A DNA stretch of 64,000 nucleotides from JAVXGM01 sp036657395 (GCA_036657395.1 JAVXGM010000002.1:62001-126000); one strand, 5' to 3'; shown: positions 8,866 to 17,863, numbered from the stretch's first letter. Numbers and translations: made by a program. Notes: generated by a model from the letters alone, not told the origin.

Positions 8866-9676
8866 AAATTTTCAAAGTGTAGTCATCATAGCCTTTTGCC
8901 GACATTTCATCTAAAAGAAGATCCTCATAGAAATATGGACCGGGAGTGTAATTGTGTTCTTTAGCATAAGCTATTAGATTAGCACAGTTTACCTCCATAT
9001 TATCATAGCCGTGAGAATCATAACAAACGGCATAAAGACCTTTAGAACGCCGGAATGCTCCCTCAAAATCCGATTTATTCACCTTAGTATAAAAATGAGA
9101 ATAGATGTAATTTCCAGCGGACATTTCTGCAGAAGGAATCATTCCTCCTATAGCATAGGCACTGTAAATATCAAGGTCGTGGCAGAAGTTTATGTGATTT
9201 GATACTCCAGTGGCAATATTCTTTTCCTCTTCATCACCTGCGTATTTAGTAATAACTAAATATTCTGCAGGGCAAGTCTGAATAGTGATTTCTCCAGACT
9301 TTACAGAGATACCTTCCTGGGTAATCTTTATTTTAGTCTTAATGTAATGCTTTAGCCAAACCAAATGCTCCATTTTACGCTCTACTTCTTTTTCTTGCAT
9401 TTTAAGCAATTTAATAAACCCCTTAGGACTTCTGTTATCCATGTAGATTTTTATGTGTGAGAGAGGCATATCTAGCTCTTTAAGCATGGTTATGGTGAAA
9501 AATATATCTAGCTGTTCATAGGTATAATATCGATATCCATTAGCACCGACAATATGTGGTTTTAGTATACCTATTTCATCGTAGTGAAAGAGAGTTTGCT
9601 TTTTCACCTTGCAAAGGCTAGCAAATTCTCCTGTAGTAAAATAGTTTTTAAAGTCTTCTTTAATTTTTTTTTCCAT
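8849..9676 (-). CDS. MerR-family regulator with GyrI-like effector domain
   Basis: 275-residue activator of the BmrR/multidrug type. The N-terminal winged helix reads FTTGEFASLCKVKKQTLFHYDEIGIL followed by ANGYRYYTYEQLDIF, a canonical MerR DNA-binding domain. A dimerising helix follows (about 90-120), then a C-terminal domain with the character of GyrI-like drug-sensing domains (EITIQTCPAEYLVITKYAG). It is divergent from the MATE exporter gene across 105 bases. The exporter promoter has the 19-base spacer that MerR proteins remodel, so this gene very probably senses a toxic ligand and activates the exporter. Confidence 0.9.
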   Translation of the reverse strand: MEKKIKEDFKNYFTTGEFASLCKVKKQTLFHYDEIGILKPHIVGANGYRYYTYEQLDIFFTITMLKELDMPLSHIKIYMDNRSPKGFIKLLKMQEKEVERKMEHLVWLKHYIKTKIKITQEGISVKSGEITIQTCPAEYLVITKYAGDEEEKNIATGVSNHINFCHDLDIYSAYAIGGMIPSAEMSAGNYIYSHFYTKVNKSDFEGAFRRSKGLYAVCYDSHGYDNMEVNCANLIAYAKEHNYTPGPYFYEDLLLDEMSAKGYDDYTLKISISLI

Positions 9677-9703
9677 CTTTTTTACCTTTTTTGCTTTTTT
9701 CTA

Positions 9704-9734
9704 TTGACTATATGGTTACAATATACTTTATCAT
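9704..9734 (+). promoter_or_regulatory. MerR-type promoter of the MATE gene (19-base spacer)
   Basis: TTGACT (9704-9709) and TATCAT (9729-9734) are separated by exactly 19 bases. The spacer holds a dyad, TATAT - GGTTACA - ATATA (9709-9725). An over-long spacer with a central dyad is the hallmark of MerR-activated promoters. Confidence 0.72.
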
Positions 9735-9781
9735 GAATATTAAGTAGTTACAACACACAGAAATATTAGGTCAGGAGTTCC

Positions 9782-11116
9782 ATGGAACATTTATTTAAAG
9801 AGGAAGTAAGAGTCTCTCAATTCGTTAAATTTGTATCACCGTCAGTAGTTATGTTACTGGTCATAGGTTTGTATTATATTGTTGATAGCATATTTGTGGC
9901 CAATTTTGTAGGCTCTGTAGGTCTTGCAGCACTATCCATCGCATATCCTATTCAAGGTTTAGTTTGGGGAGTATCAATCATGCTTGCAGCAGGTTCAAGT
10001 GCCATTGTAGCAATTAAAATGGGGGAAGGAAAGCAAGATGAAGCCAACCAAAAGTTCACTTTGATATGCATTGTATCAGCAATTATCGGGGCAGTGTTCA
10101 TTGTACTAGGGTACATTTTTTTAGACGAAATCGTTTCCTTATTAGGAGCAACAGACTTGTTAAGCGCCTATTGTAAAGACTATTTAATGATTTTAATTAT
10201 AGCCACTCCAGCGGCATTTTTAGGAGTGTTATTCGAATATTTTATTAGGGTGGATGGTAAACCAGGGTTTACTCTTATCCTTTATATTTCTGGAGGCTTT
10301 GTTAATTTATGCCTGGACTACCTATTTGTTGCCCGCCTAGGGTGGGGCATGAAAGGCGCCGCTTGGGCGACAGCATCAGGAATGATAGTTGTAATGATAA
10401 TGGGTATAGCATATTTTGTTTTTTGTAAAACAAAATTGAAACTAGTAAAGACAAAATGGGATGGAAAGTATTTGCTCCATACGTTTTCCAATGGTTCATC
10501 GGAAATGGTCTCTGAATCATCAGATGGTATAACGACTTTTTTCTTCAACATGATAGTTATTCGATTGGCAGGAGAAAGTGGAGTAGCGGCACTTAGTATT
10601 GTTTTAAATGTACACTATTTATTTATATCCATCCACTTAGGCTATATTACAGGAGTGGCACCGCTAATAAGTTATTATTACGGAGCAAAAGATTTTATTA
10701 AGGTAAATATATTTATAAAATATTCCAAAGTGTTTCTACTCGTATCTTCTATAGCATTAGCGTTTGTATGCTTCTTCTTTGCACCTATAGTAGTTAGAAT
10801 ATTTGAAGCACCAGGTAGTGCAGTTTACGATATGGCTCATACAGGAGTAAAATATCTGTCTGCAGCATTCTTGTTTACTGGAATCAATATATTTGCATCA
10901 GGATTCTTTACAGCTTACGGAAATGGGAAGATTTCAGCATTAATATCATTAAGCAGAGCGTTGGTTTTAGTACTTATAGGGGTCTTTGCTCTATCATATT
11001 TCTTCGGATTACATGGAGTATGGGCAACTTTGATATTCTCAGAGGTGATTACATTAGGCTTATCACTATTCATGTTTAATAAGTATAAGGACACTTACAA
11101 TTACAAGTTACAATAG
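9782..11116 (+). CDS. MATE-family multidrug efflux transporter
   Basis: 444-residue polytopic protein with about 12 helices in two similar halves. The N-terminal KFVSPSVVMLLVIGLYYIVDSIFVANFVG-type segment and GLAALSIAYPIQGLVWGVSIMLAAGSS are typical of MATE exporters of the MepA/DinF-like branch. It would extrude cationic drugs or toxic metabolites using an Na+ or H+ gradient. Control is probably by the divergent MerR gene. CAGGAG precedes the ATG. An intrinsic terminator follows at 11148-11192. Confidence 0.93.
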   Translation: MEHLFKEEVRVSQFVKFVSPSVVMLLVIGLYYIVDSIFVANFVGSVGLAALSIAYPIQGLVWGVSIMLAAGSSAIVAIKMGEGKQDEANQKFTLICIVSAIIGAVFIVLGYIFLDEIVSLLGATDLLSAYCKDYLMILIIATPAAFLGVLFEYFIRVDGKPGFTLILYISGGFVNLCLDYLFVARLGWGMKGAAWATASGMIVVMIMGIAYFVFCKTKLKLVKTKWDGKYLLHTFSNGSSEMVSESSDGITTFFFNMIVIRLAGESGVAALSIVLNVHYLFISIHLGYITGVAPLISYYYGAKDFIKVNIFIKYSKVFLLVSSIALAFVCFFFAPIVVRIFEAPGSAVYDMAHTGVKYLSAAFLFTGINIFASGFFTAYGNGKISALISLSRALVLVLIGVFALSYFFGLHGVWATLIFSEVITLGLSLFMFNKYKDTYNYKLQ

Positions 11117-11147
11117 ACTATGTCACAGCAAAATAAGTGAAAATCAA

Positions 11148-11192
11148 TTCCGGCCAAGGAGCATTGTAATCTTGCATTGGTCGGAGTTTTTC
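11148..11192 (+). terminator. Intrinsic terminator after the MATE gene
   Basis: CCGGCCAA (11150-11157) pairs with TTGGTCGG (11177-11184), allowing one G-U pair, then AGTTTTT. It separates the MATE unit from prmA. Confidence 0.7.
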
Positions 11193-11261
11193 TATATACT
11201 AATTACTAAGAAATATGTTGAATATAGACGAATTTACTATGAAATGCAAATAGGAGTGAAA

Positions 11262-12227
11262 ATGAATTACATCAAATACACAATTTACACTAGTCGGCAG
11301 GGGATAGAACTTGTTACTGGAATGTTAATGGAGCAAGGCATCACACAGACAGTTGTGGAAGACCCAGCTGATGTGGAAGAAATGCTAGAAAAAAAGAATG
11401 ACTATGATTGGGACTTCATAGATGAAAAGGTTATGGAAAAACAAAACCAGGAGCCTACGGTTTCTGTATATATTGAAGACAGCCCAAAGGGCAGGGAACA
11501 GCTAGGGCAGCTTAAGATCGCACTTATGATGCTAAAAAGCAAAGAGATGGAAGGTGACTTCGGTTGGGATGCCAATTTAGGCAGACTCTATGGAGAGGAT
11601 ACATTAGTAAAAGAAGATTGGAAAGATAACTGGAAGAAATATTTTAAACCTTCAAAGGTTACAGATAAATTAGTAGTAAAACCTACCTGGGAAGATTATG
11701 AACCAAGTGGTGAGGAAATGATAATTACCCTTGATCCTGGAATGGCTTTTGGTACAGGGACACACGAGACTACTTCAATGTGCCTAGAGCTTATGGAAAA
11801 GGCCGGTGTTTCGAAGAAATCCGTTCTAGACCTAGGTTGCGGTTCAGGAATACTGTCCATAGGAGCAGCCCTTCTAGGTAGCTGCCAGGTATTAGCCATT
11901 GATATTGACCCTAATGCGGTAAAGGTTGCAAGGGAAAATGTAAGACAAAACCAAGGCTCCGAAAAAATAACAGTAATGGAAGGTGATCTTACCAAAGGGA
12001 TAGATTTTAAAGCAGACATTGTAGTTGCAAACTTAATGGCAGATTTAGTAGTTACCCTATCCGCAGATGTAGCAAATTACTTAAAACCAGAAGGAATTTA
12101 CATTTCATCAGGAATACTTATTACCCAAAAGTCAGATGTTGTCACTGCCTTTGAAAAAGGCGGATTCAAGGTTTTAAAAGTAATAGAAAAAGGAGAATGG
12201 TGTGCTATTTTAGCCACTGTTAGATAA
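11262..12227 (+). CDS. prmA: Ribosomal protein L11 methyltransferase
   Basis: SAM-dependent trimethylation of lysines in ribosomal protein L11. Start 11262 is chosen because TAGGAG (11251-11256) lies 5 bases before it and MNYIKYTIYTSRQGIELV matches the family N-terminus; the longer frame from 11172 runs through a terminator. The protein has 321 residues. The methyltransferase core shows DPGMAFGTGTHETTSMCLE, SAM motif I LDLGCGSGILSIGAALLG, and VVANLMADLVVTL (N/D-P-P-like motif). It is followed 2 bases later by rsmE, its usual partner. Confidence 0.97.
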   Translation: MNYIKYTIYTSRQGIELVTGMLMEQGITQTVVEDPADVEEMLEKKNDYDWDFIDEKVMEKQNQEPTVSVYIEDSPKGREQLGQLKIALMMLKSKEMEGDFGWDANLGRLYGEDTLVKEDWKDNWKKYFKPSKVTDKLVVKPTWEDYEPSGEEMIITLDPGMAFGTGTHETTSMCLELMEKAGVSKKSVLDLGCGSGILSIGAALLGSCQVLAIDIDPNAVKVARENVRQNQGSEKITVMEGDLTKGIDFKADIVVANLMADLVVTLSADVANYLKPEGIYISSGILITQKSDVVTAFEKGGFKVLKVIEKGEWCAILATVR

Positions 12228-12229
12228 TT

Positions 12230-12967
12230 ATGAGTAGATTCTTTGTAGATACAGGACAAATAGGTGAGAACACTATATCAATAGACAATAAAGAGGATTT
12301 AAAGCATATTACAAAGGTACTTCGTCTTGTGCCAGGAGATAAGATTGACATTTCTGATTCTACTGAGTGGGAGTATGCTACTGAGATTCAGTTTATAGAT
12401 GAGGATAGTGTAGTTTGCCGCATTTTAGACAAGCAGAAATTTGCAAGAGAGCCACAACTTCGAGTCACATTATTTCAAGGGATTCCAAAGCAATCCAAGA
12501 TGGAAGTAATAGTACAAAAATGTGTGGAAATGGGAGTCTGGGATATTGTTCCTGTATTTACTAAAAGAACCGTGGTCACAGACAACGGGAAATTCAAAAA
12601 GAAGATTGAGCGATGGAACAAAGTCTCAGCAGAAGCAGTAAAGCAGTGTAAACGAGGGATTATCCCATTAGTTCAGGATGATATTTCATTTAAAGAGATG
12701 GTTTCCAGATTAGATTTTTATGATTTTGTTCTTTTCCCTTATGAAAATGAAGAAGACTGTACTATAAAGGCAGCACTTGAAAACCTACCTAAGAAACCGA
12801 GAGACTTGGCTATTATCATTGGCCCAGAAGGCGGATTCTCAGATGAGGAAGCAGAAATACTTAAAAAAGAGAAGGCTTGTTGTGTCACTTTGGGAAAAAC
12901 AATATTAAGAACGGAAACAGCAGGGCTTGTTGCGTTAGCCATGACCATGTATGCCCTAGAATTATAA
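12230..12967 (+). CDS. rsmE: 16S rRNA (uracil1498-N3)-methyltransferase RsmE
   Basis: SPOUT-fold enzyme methylating U1498 of 16S rRNA, 245 residues. The N-terminal PUA-like part begins MSRFFVDTG and includes HITKVLRLVPGDKI. The knotted SAM-binding C-terminus has the signature IIGPEGGFSDEEAE, then VTLGKTILRTETAGLVAL. It is translationally coupled to prmA (2-base gap). It is the last gene of this housekeeping segment before the alanine-dehydrogenase-like gene. Confidence 0.97.
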   Translation: MSRFFVDTGQIGENTISIDNKEDLKHITKVLRLVPGDKIDISDSTEWEYATEIQFIDEDSVVCRILDKQKFAREPQLRVTLFQGIPKQSKMEVIVQKCVEMGVWDIVPVFTKRTVVTDNGKFKKKIERWNKVSAEAVKQCKRGIIPLVQDDISFKEMVSRLDFYDFVLFPYENEEDCTIKAALENLPKKPRDLAIIIGPEGGFSDEEAEILKKEKACCVTLGKTILRTETAGLVALAMTMYALEL

Positions 12968-12979
12968 CCGTTATATGAT

Positions 12980-12995
12980 CTGCTTATTTAAGCAG
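12980..12995 (+). repeat. Small inverted repeat before the alanine-dehydrogenase-like gene
   Basis: CTGCTTA (12980-12986) and TAAGCAG (12989-12995) form a 7-bp dyad with a 2-base centre, 18 bases before the ATG. It could be an operator; no matching regulator is identified. Confidence 0.35.
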
Positions 12996-13012
12996 TCAGA
13001 GTAGGAGGAAAT

Positions 13013-14179
13013 ATGAATTTTGGTTTGCTAAAAGACATTAAAAGCGGAGAATTTAGAACCGTTGCAACGCCAACGGAAATTCTGACTATTGTTAGGGCAG
13101 GGCACACAGCCTTGGTTCAAGCAAGCGCAGGAGAACGAGCGGGATTTGAGGACAAAGAATACAAATCCGCTGGTGCAGAAATCGTACCTACTGCGGAGGA
13201 AGTATTCAGGCGTAGTGATTTGGTTGCGAAAGTAAAAGAAATCGAACCGTCAGAATACCCACTTCTTCAAGAAGGACAGATTGTATTTACTTGCATTCAC
13301 CCAGCAGCACACAGAGAAGAAGTTACTGCTCTTTTAGATAAAAAAGTAATCGCATTTACGGCAGAAGATTCCCATAGATATGGTTCACCTAACTGTGAGG
13401 CGGCGGGAAAACAAGGAGCCATTGCAGGACTTGAATCTATGCAGACCATCAATGGGGGAAAAGGCAAGTTTGTAAGTGGACTTGGCGGAGCTCCTGGTAT
13501 GAATATTATAATTTTAGGTGCAGGAATTGTTGGAAAATCAGCACTTTCAGTTTTATTTGCCTTAGGCGCAAACATGACAGTTATGGACATTAATTTAGGC
13601 ACCCTGCGAGAAATTGGCGCTCAATATCACAATGCAGTAAACACCATGTTCTGTACCAAAGAAAACATAAAGAAACTATTGCCAAATACAGACATGATAT
13701 TAAACTGTGTAAAATGGCCTAAGGGAAATCCTGATTTCTTAGTAGACTTTGAAATGCTAAAATTAATGGATAAAGGGTCTGTACTTGTGGACATTAGCAA
13801 TGATATTGGCGGTGCGATTGAAAGCTTTAGAGAAACCACTCATGAAGATCCAAGATATGTTGAGAATGGAGTAGTTCATTATTGCGTTAGTAATATTCCT
13901 GGGGCTATTGCAAATTCAACATCAGTGGCTTATGCAGCTTCAATGCTTCCTCATTTCCTAAACTTGCTGGAAAAAGGCACACAGGAAGCTTGCGTCGCTG
14001 ATGGATTTCTTCGTAGAAGCATGACTACATATAAAGGTTATCTTACCCATGAAGAGACTAGCGCACTACAGAATAGACCATGGATTAGACCAGAGGATAT
14101 CCTAGAAATTGCAGGCAGAGCTTTGGATCTAGCTCCCCCGGCAACAGTAACACGCTCAGATAATTTCATTAAGCTATAG
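13013..14179 (+). CDS. ald: Alanine dehydrogenase / PNT-family dehydrogenase
   Basis: NAD-dependent L-alanine:pyruvate interconversion is the likely reaction. Catalytic positions match characterised enzymes: Arg15 (GEFRTVATP), Lys75 (VAKVKE) and His96 (FTCIHPAA). The Rossmann fold shows IILGAGIVGKSALSVLFALGA, and a late NDIGGAIESFRETTHEDPRYVENG segment supplies the active-site Asp. The 388 residues exceed the usual ~370. The segment around residues 120-140 (SPNCEAAGKQGAIAGLES) departs from the normal MSEVAGRMA motif, so another 2-amino acid substrate is possible. RBS GTAGGAGGAAAT is strong. Its 3' end overlaps the convergent M23/NodB gene by 6 bases. Confidence 0.82.
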   Translation: MNFGLLKDIKSGEFRTVATPTEILTIVRAGHTALVQASAGERAGFEDKEYKSAGAEIVPTAEEVFRRSDLVAKVKEIEPSEYPLLQEGQIVFTCIHPAAHREEVTALLDKKVIAFTAEDSHRYGSPNCEAAGKQGAIAGLESMQTINGGKGKFVSGLGGAPGMNIIILGAGIVGKSALSVLFALGANMTVMDINLGTLREIGAQYHNAVNTMFCTKENIKKLLPNTDMILNCVKWPKGNPDFLVDFEMLKLMDKGSVLVDISNDIGGAIESFRETTHEDPRYVENGVVHYCVSNIPGAIANSTSVAYAASMLPHFLNLLEKGTQEACVADGFLRRSMTTYKGYLTHEETSALQNRPWIRPEDILEIAGRALDLAPPATVTRSDNFIKL

Positions 14180-15997
14180 ACCCATGTGATCAAAAAAATC
14201 ATCACTGGATTTGTTGGGAGGCCTTAGATATCGCTTTAATTCATATAAGCAATCTGGGTCTCCCGTTTTTAATTGACTGATTCCTTCGCCACATCCCAGG
14301 GATGCTTTAAAACCAAGGGATTGAATTATATTTGGAGAATTGGTGCTTATCGCACCAAAAGGATAGGTAAAGGTAGTAGGATAAATACCTGTGGCATTAT
14401 GTATCTTTTCTTGAAGCTTCATAGTGTCTTTTTTCAAAAATCCTTGATAGTTTTCCAAGGACTCACCAGACATTTGGGATACTCCTTTTCTTCCTTTAAG
14501 GTTGTCATGACCATCGTAGGAATGATTTTGAATTTCAACCAAACCAGAACCGCACATTTCCTGAATCTGTTTCCAAGTCACATGGGAATATGTGGCGTGG
14601 TTGTCATCAACTTTACTAAACTCATCTGTATGCTTGCCAATGATTGAAATGACAGCTTTCATATCATGCTTTTTAAGAAGAGGAAAGGCATACAGGTAAT
14701 TATTATAGTAACCGTCATCAAAAGTAAGGAGTATTGGTTTTTTAGGTAGGGGAGCACCTTTTTCCACGTAATCTATAAGATCTGCCATTAACACAGTAGT
14801 GTAACCATTTTTCTTTAAGTATTTCAGATCTTCTTCAAATCTATTAGGTCCTATAACATAATTGTTTTGCATCTTTGCATCTTTTAGCAAACTGTGATAC
14901 ATGACTACAGGTATATTAACACCAACAATTTTTTCGGATATAGTGGTTTTAGAAAAAGCCTCATGGAGATAGATTCCTTCCTCAAAAAACTTATATTTTC
15001 GCTTATATTCTCCTGTAGACTTATCTTTTTTAACAGAGGATTTGTGATTTTCAAGAAGCTGAGTGAGAGGATACATATCTATCCAAATATGATTAGGACT
15101 ATCCTTTGTTTTTTCATCAAAAATAAGCTGCATTCCATAGTGGAGATTGGGAATATCAACGTTATTGACATTTTCTTTGATGCTATATCCAGTTTCTCCG
15201 CTGTAGCCTATTACATCGCCAGCAGTAACAGTTTTTCCCGGATAAAGGCCATCTTGATACGGAGAATCTTTTCTAAGGTGAGTATAGTAATAGCAACGGT
15301 TTTTATCAAAGCTACGTATACCTATTTGCCAGCCTGCGTACTGGTCCCACTCTAAAACCTCCACTGTACCACTTTCGGTTGCTACGATTGGGGTGCCAGT
15401 GGCAGTTAAAAGATCATGACCGTAATGTTTTCTGCTGTACCCATAGCTTCTTTCTGTAGCAAAGTCATCAGAATCAGTGTATTCAAAGTCTTTGGCAATA
15501 GGAGAAAACCCTTTTAGTCCATAAACCTCTTTCACTCTGATTTCACCTCTCCCGGTGGAAGATGAATCAGGAACCTCCACTTTGTATTTACCTATTAAAC
15601 CCCTTAAAATGGCGCCATATATCTTCTGATAATGTGAAAAGGACTTCATGCCTCGGGTCAAGTTTGAAATGGATCCACTTTCTTTTAACTTTATGTAAAA
15701 GTCATCCATATCTTTTGGGCTATAATCATCAAAATCTCCTCCATATATTGCTCCAAGATATGCTAAAGTGTCTACCCAGTTCATATGAATGGGTTTGTCG
15801 TAAGTGTCAATGTCAAGTTCCATTGCCTTCTCAAGGGCAGAGTAGGGTACATTAAAATCCACCCACTTTATTGTATCCTTCTTTTCTCCCGAAAAGAAAG
15901 TTTGGTTAGTAGTAAAATTATAAAAGCAAAAAACAAATAAGCCTATAACTAGGCCCACTCCAATTAACCCTATTAGTTTCATTTCTTTTTTTCTCAA
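14174..15997 (-). CDS. Membrane-anchored M23 (LytM)-like / NodB deacetylase fusion
   Basis: 607 residues starting at TTG 15997, chosen because AGGAGG (16005-16010) lies 7 bases upstream; an ATG at 16045 has no such site. Residues 7-27 are a signal anchor, so the rest lies outside the membrane. An M23 domain spans about 185-295, with zinc ligands His191, Asp195 and His286 and with His240. The usual H-L-H motif reads N284-L-H286, so the general-base His is Asn. A NodB polysaccharide deacetylase domain spans about 360-600: TFDDGYYNNY (Asp427/428), NHSYDGH (His492, His497) and TYPFG. It probably acts on peptidoglycan, possibly of the spore. A weak SigE-like promoter lies at 16029-16057. Confidence 0.85.
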   Translation of the reverse strand: MRKKEMKLIGLIGVGLVIGLFVFCFYNFTTNQTFFSGEKKDTIKWVDFNVPYSALEKAMELDIDTYDKPIHMNWVDTLAYLGAIYGGDFDDYSPKDMDDFYIKLKESGSISNLTRGMKSFSHYQKIYGAILRGLIGKYKVEVPDSSSTGRGEIRVKEVYGLKGFSPIAKDFEYTDSDDFATERSYGYSRKHYGHDLLTATGTPIVATESGTVEVLEWDQYAGWQIGIRSFDKNRCYYYTHLRKDSPYQDGLYPGKTVTAGDVIGYSGETGYSIKENVNNVDIPNLHYGMQLIFDEKTKDSPNHIWIDMYPLTQLLENHKSSVKKDKSTGEYKRKYKFFEEGIYLHEAFSKTTISEKIVGVNIPVVMYHSLLKDAKMQNNYVIGPNRFEEDLKYLKKNGYTTVLMADLIDYVEKGAPLPKKPILLTFDDGYYNNYLYAFPLLKKHDMKAVISIIGKHTDEFSKVDDNHATYSHVTWKQIQEMCGSGLVEIQNHSYDGHDNLKGRKGVSQMSGESLENYQGFLKKDTMKLQEKIHNATGIYPTTFTYPFGAISTNSPNIIQSLGFKASLGCGEGISQLKTGDPDCLYELKRYLRPPNKSSDDFFDHMGL

Positions 15998-16057
15998 GAT
16001 TTTTCCTCCTCTGTTATCATTTTCATATATCATATGAGAAAACATTAGAAAATATTA

Positions 16058-16086
16058 TTGACATTGAATTGGGAGCAGATTAATAT
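16058..16086 (+). promoter_or_regulatory. Possible promoter of mtaB
   Basis: TTGACA (16058-16063), 17-base spacer, TAATAT (16081-16086, four of six consensus bases), 48 bases before the mtaB start. Confidence 0.5.
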
Positions 16087-16133
16087 GAACAAAGTTATAG
16101 AAATGACAAGAAAACCAAAAGAGAGAGGTACAA

Positions 16134-17477
16134 GTGATGAAAGTTGCGTTCCATACCCTAGGGTGTAAGGTTAATCAATATGAAACCGAATCCTTAAAGA
16201 TGAAATTTAAAAACAAAGGATACCAATTAGTGGAGGAAGATGATGTTGCTGATATTTATGTTATTAATACTTGTACGGTTACAGGCCTTGCTGATAGGAA
16301 ATCTAGACAATATATTCGTAGAATGAAGAAGAAAAATCCGGATAGCGTAATGGCTGTCACTGGTTGTTATGCCCAAATTGATCCGGAAAAGGTCAAGTCT
16401 ATCCAGGGTGTAGATTTGGTTGCAGGAACCAACGAAAAGAATAACCTTGTGGAGTATATTGAGAACTATCTTGTTACAGGGGACAAGCAGGTATATGTTC
16501 ACCCTTATGAGAAGCTTACACAGTACGAGGAAACGGGGACTATAACTTCCATGGAGTCTCGGACAAGAGCCTATATAAAAATACAGGAAGGCTGCAATCG
16601 ATTTTGTACCTATTGTGTAATTCCCTATGCCAGAGGGCAAGTGCGAAGTAGAAAGCCAGAGGAAATTTTAAAAGAAGCGAAAATGCTTATAGACAACGGG
16701 TTTAAAGAACTGATTCTAACAGGGATCAACGCTGCTCTTTATGGTCAGGAACCAGATTTTTCACTATCAGATGACTTAAAAACAATAACGGGTATACATG
16801 GTATCGAAGTTATTATTAAAATGCTAAATGATCTTGAAGGAGATTTTCGTATCCGCCTAAGTTCTCTTGAGCCGACGGTGATAAAGAAAGAAAATGTGAA
16901 AAGGCTGTTGGCTTACAAAAGGCTATGCCCACATCTTCACCTTTCAATTCAAAGTGGAAGTGATAATATATTAAAGACTATGAACAGAAATTACACAGTA
17001 GAGGAATACCTAGATATTGTGAAAATGCTTAAAGATCACGACCCAGAATATGGAATAACTACTGATTTAATCGTAGGTTTTCCTGGGGAAAGTGAAGAGG
17101 ATTTTCAGGACAGCTTAGCCATTATTAGAAAGTCAGGATTTTGCAAAGTTCACGGATTCAAATATTCTAAGAGGCCTAAAACAAAGGCGGCGGATATGCA
17201 AGGGCAGATTTCCCCAGACATAAAGAAACAGCGAGGAGAGGCTCTAGCAGAAACAAGCGAAGAAGTTGCTTGTAAATTCTTCACCCAAAACATAGGCAAA
17301 ATTCGAAAGGTTCTCTTTGAAGAATACGTACATGGAGAAAGTTTGATTACTGGATACACGGACAATTACATTAAGGTTTATGTAGAAAATAACAAGGATA
17401 CAGACATTAATCAGTTTGCCCAGGTTCGCCTTGGAAGATTATTTCAAGATGGCATGATGGGAGAAATTGTGATATGA
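16134..17477 (+). CDS. mtaB: tRNA t6A37 methylthiotransferase MtaB
   Basis: Radical-SAM enzyme converting t6A37 to ms2t6A37 in ANN-decoding tRNAs; 447 residues. The N-terminal UPF0004 domain, binding the auxiliary Fe-S cluster, shows VAFHTLGCKVNQYE, INTCTVTG and VTGCYAQ cysteines. The radical-SAM core has the CxxxCxxC motif in EGCNRFCTYCVIPYARG, and a TRAM domain ends the protein. GTG 16134 and ATG 16137 are adjacent candidates; AGAGAGG lies upstream. This is the yqeV position in the Bacillus-type dnaK region. Confidence 0.95.
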   Translation: MMKVAFHTLGCKVNQYETESLKMKFKNKGYQLVEEDDVADIYVINTCTVTGLADRKSRQYIRRMKKKNPDSVMAVTGCYAQIDPEKVKSIQGVDLVAGTNEKNNLVEYIENYLVTGDKQVYVHPYEKLTQYEETGTITSMESRTRAYIKIQEGCNRFCTYCVIPYARGQVRSRKPEEILKEAKMLIDNGFKELILTGINAALYGQEPDFSLSDDLKTITGIHGIEVIIKMLNDLEGDFRIRLSSLEPTVIKKENVKRLLAYKRLCPHLHLSIQSGSDNILKTMNRNYTVEEYLDIVKMLKDHDPEYGITTDLIVGFPGESEEDFQDSLAIIRKSGFCKVHGFKYSKRPKTKAADMQGQISPDIKKQRGEALAETSEEVACKFFTQNIGKIRKVLFEEYVHGESLITGYTDNYIKVYVENNKDTDINQFAQVRLGRLFQDGMMGEIVI

Positions 17478-17521
17478 TTAGTCTTAAATAAATCAGAAAT
17501 TAGATAAGGAGTGATGGAAAA

Positions 17522-17863
17522 ATGACAGACTGTATATTTTGCAAAATTGCAAAAAAAGAAATACCTTCAAATATTGCCTATGAAGACGATCAGATTCTTT
17601 GTTTTCACGACTTAGAGCCACAGGCACCAGTTCATGTGTTGATCATCCCAAAGAGGCACATAGCTTCAATGGACGATGTAAGCGAAGAGGATAAACCGCT
17701 TTTAGCTCATATCATGGTTAAGGTAAAAGACATTGCTAAATCCCTTGGTCTTGAAAATGGTTATCGGCTAGTGAACAACTGTGGAGAGGACGGTTTCCAG
17801 ACCGTAAAGCATCTTCATTTTCATCTTCTTGGAAAACGAAAGTTGACTTGGCCTCCAGGCTGA
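17522..17863 (+). CDS. HIT-family nucleotide hydrolase/transferase (HinT-like)
   Basis: Small purine-nucleoside phosphoramidase of 113 residues. It has the zinc-type N-terminus CIFCKIAKKEIP, the fold segments ILCFHDLEPQAPVHVLIIPKRH, and the histidine triad HLHFHLLG, whose central His is the nucleophile. AAGGAGTGATGGAAAA precedes the ATG. It follows mtaB by 44 bases and ends at a strong terminator. Confidence 0.94.
   Translation: MTDCIFCKIAKKEIPSNIAYEDDQILCFHDLEPQAPVHVLIIPKRHIASMDDVSEEDKPLLAHIMVKVKDIAKSLGLENGYRLVNNCGEDGFQTVKHLHFHLLGKRKLTWPPG

Noticed and set aside
14894..15355. Long plus-strand frame opposite the M23/NodB gene
   Set aside because: It is antisense to clear M23 domain coding sequence, with low-complexity hydrophobic translation; a shadow of codon bias.
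16046..16133. ATG 16045 as start of the M23/NodB protein
   Set aside because: No ribosome binding site precedes it; TTG 15997 has a perfect AGGAGG at proper distance and places the signal anchor at the N-terminus.
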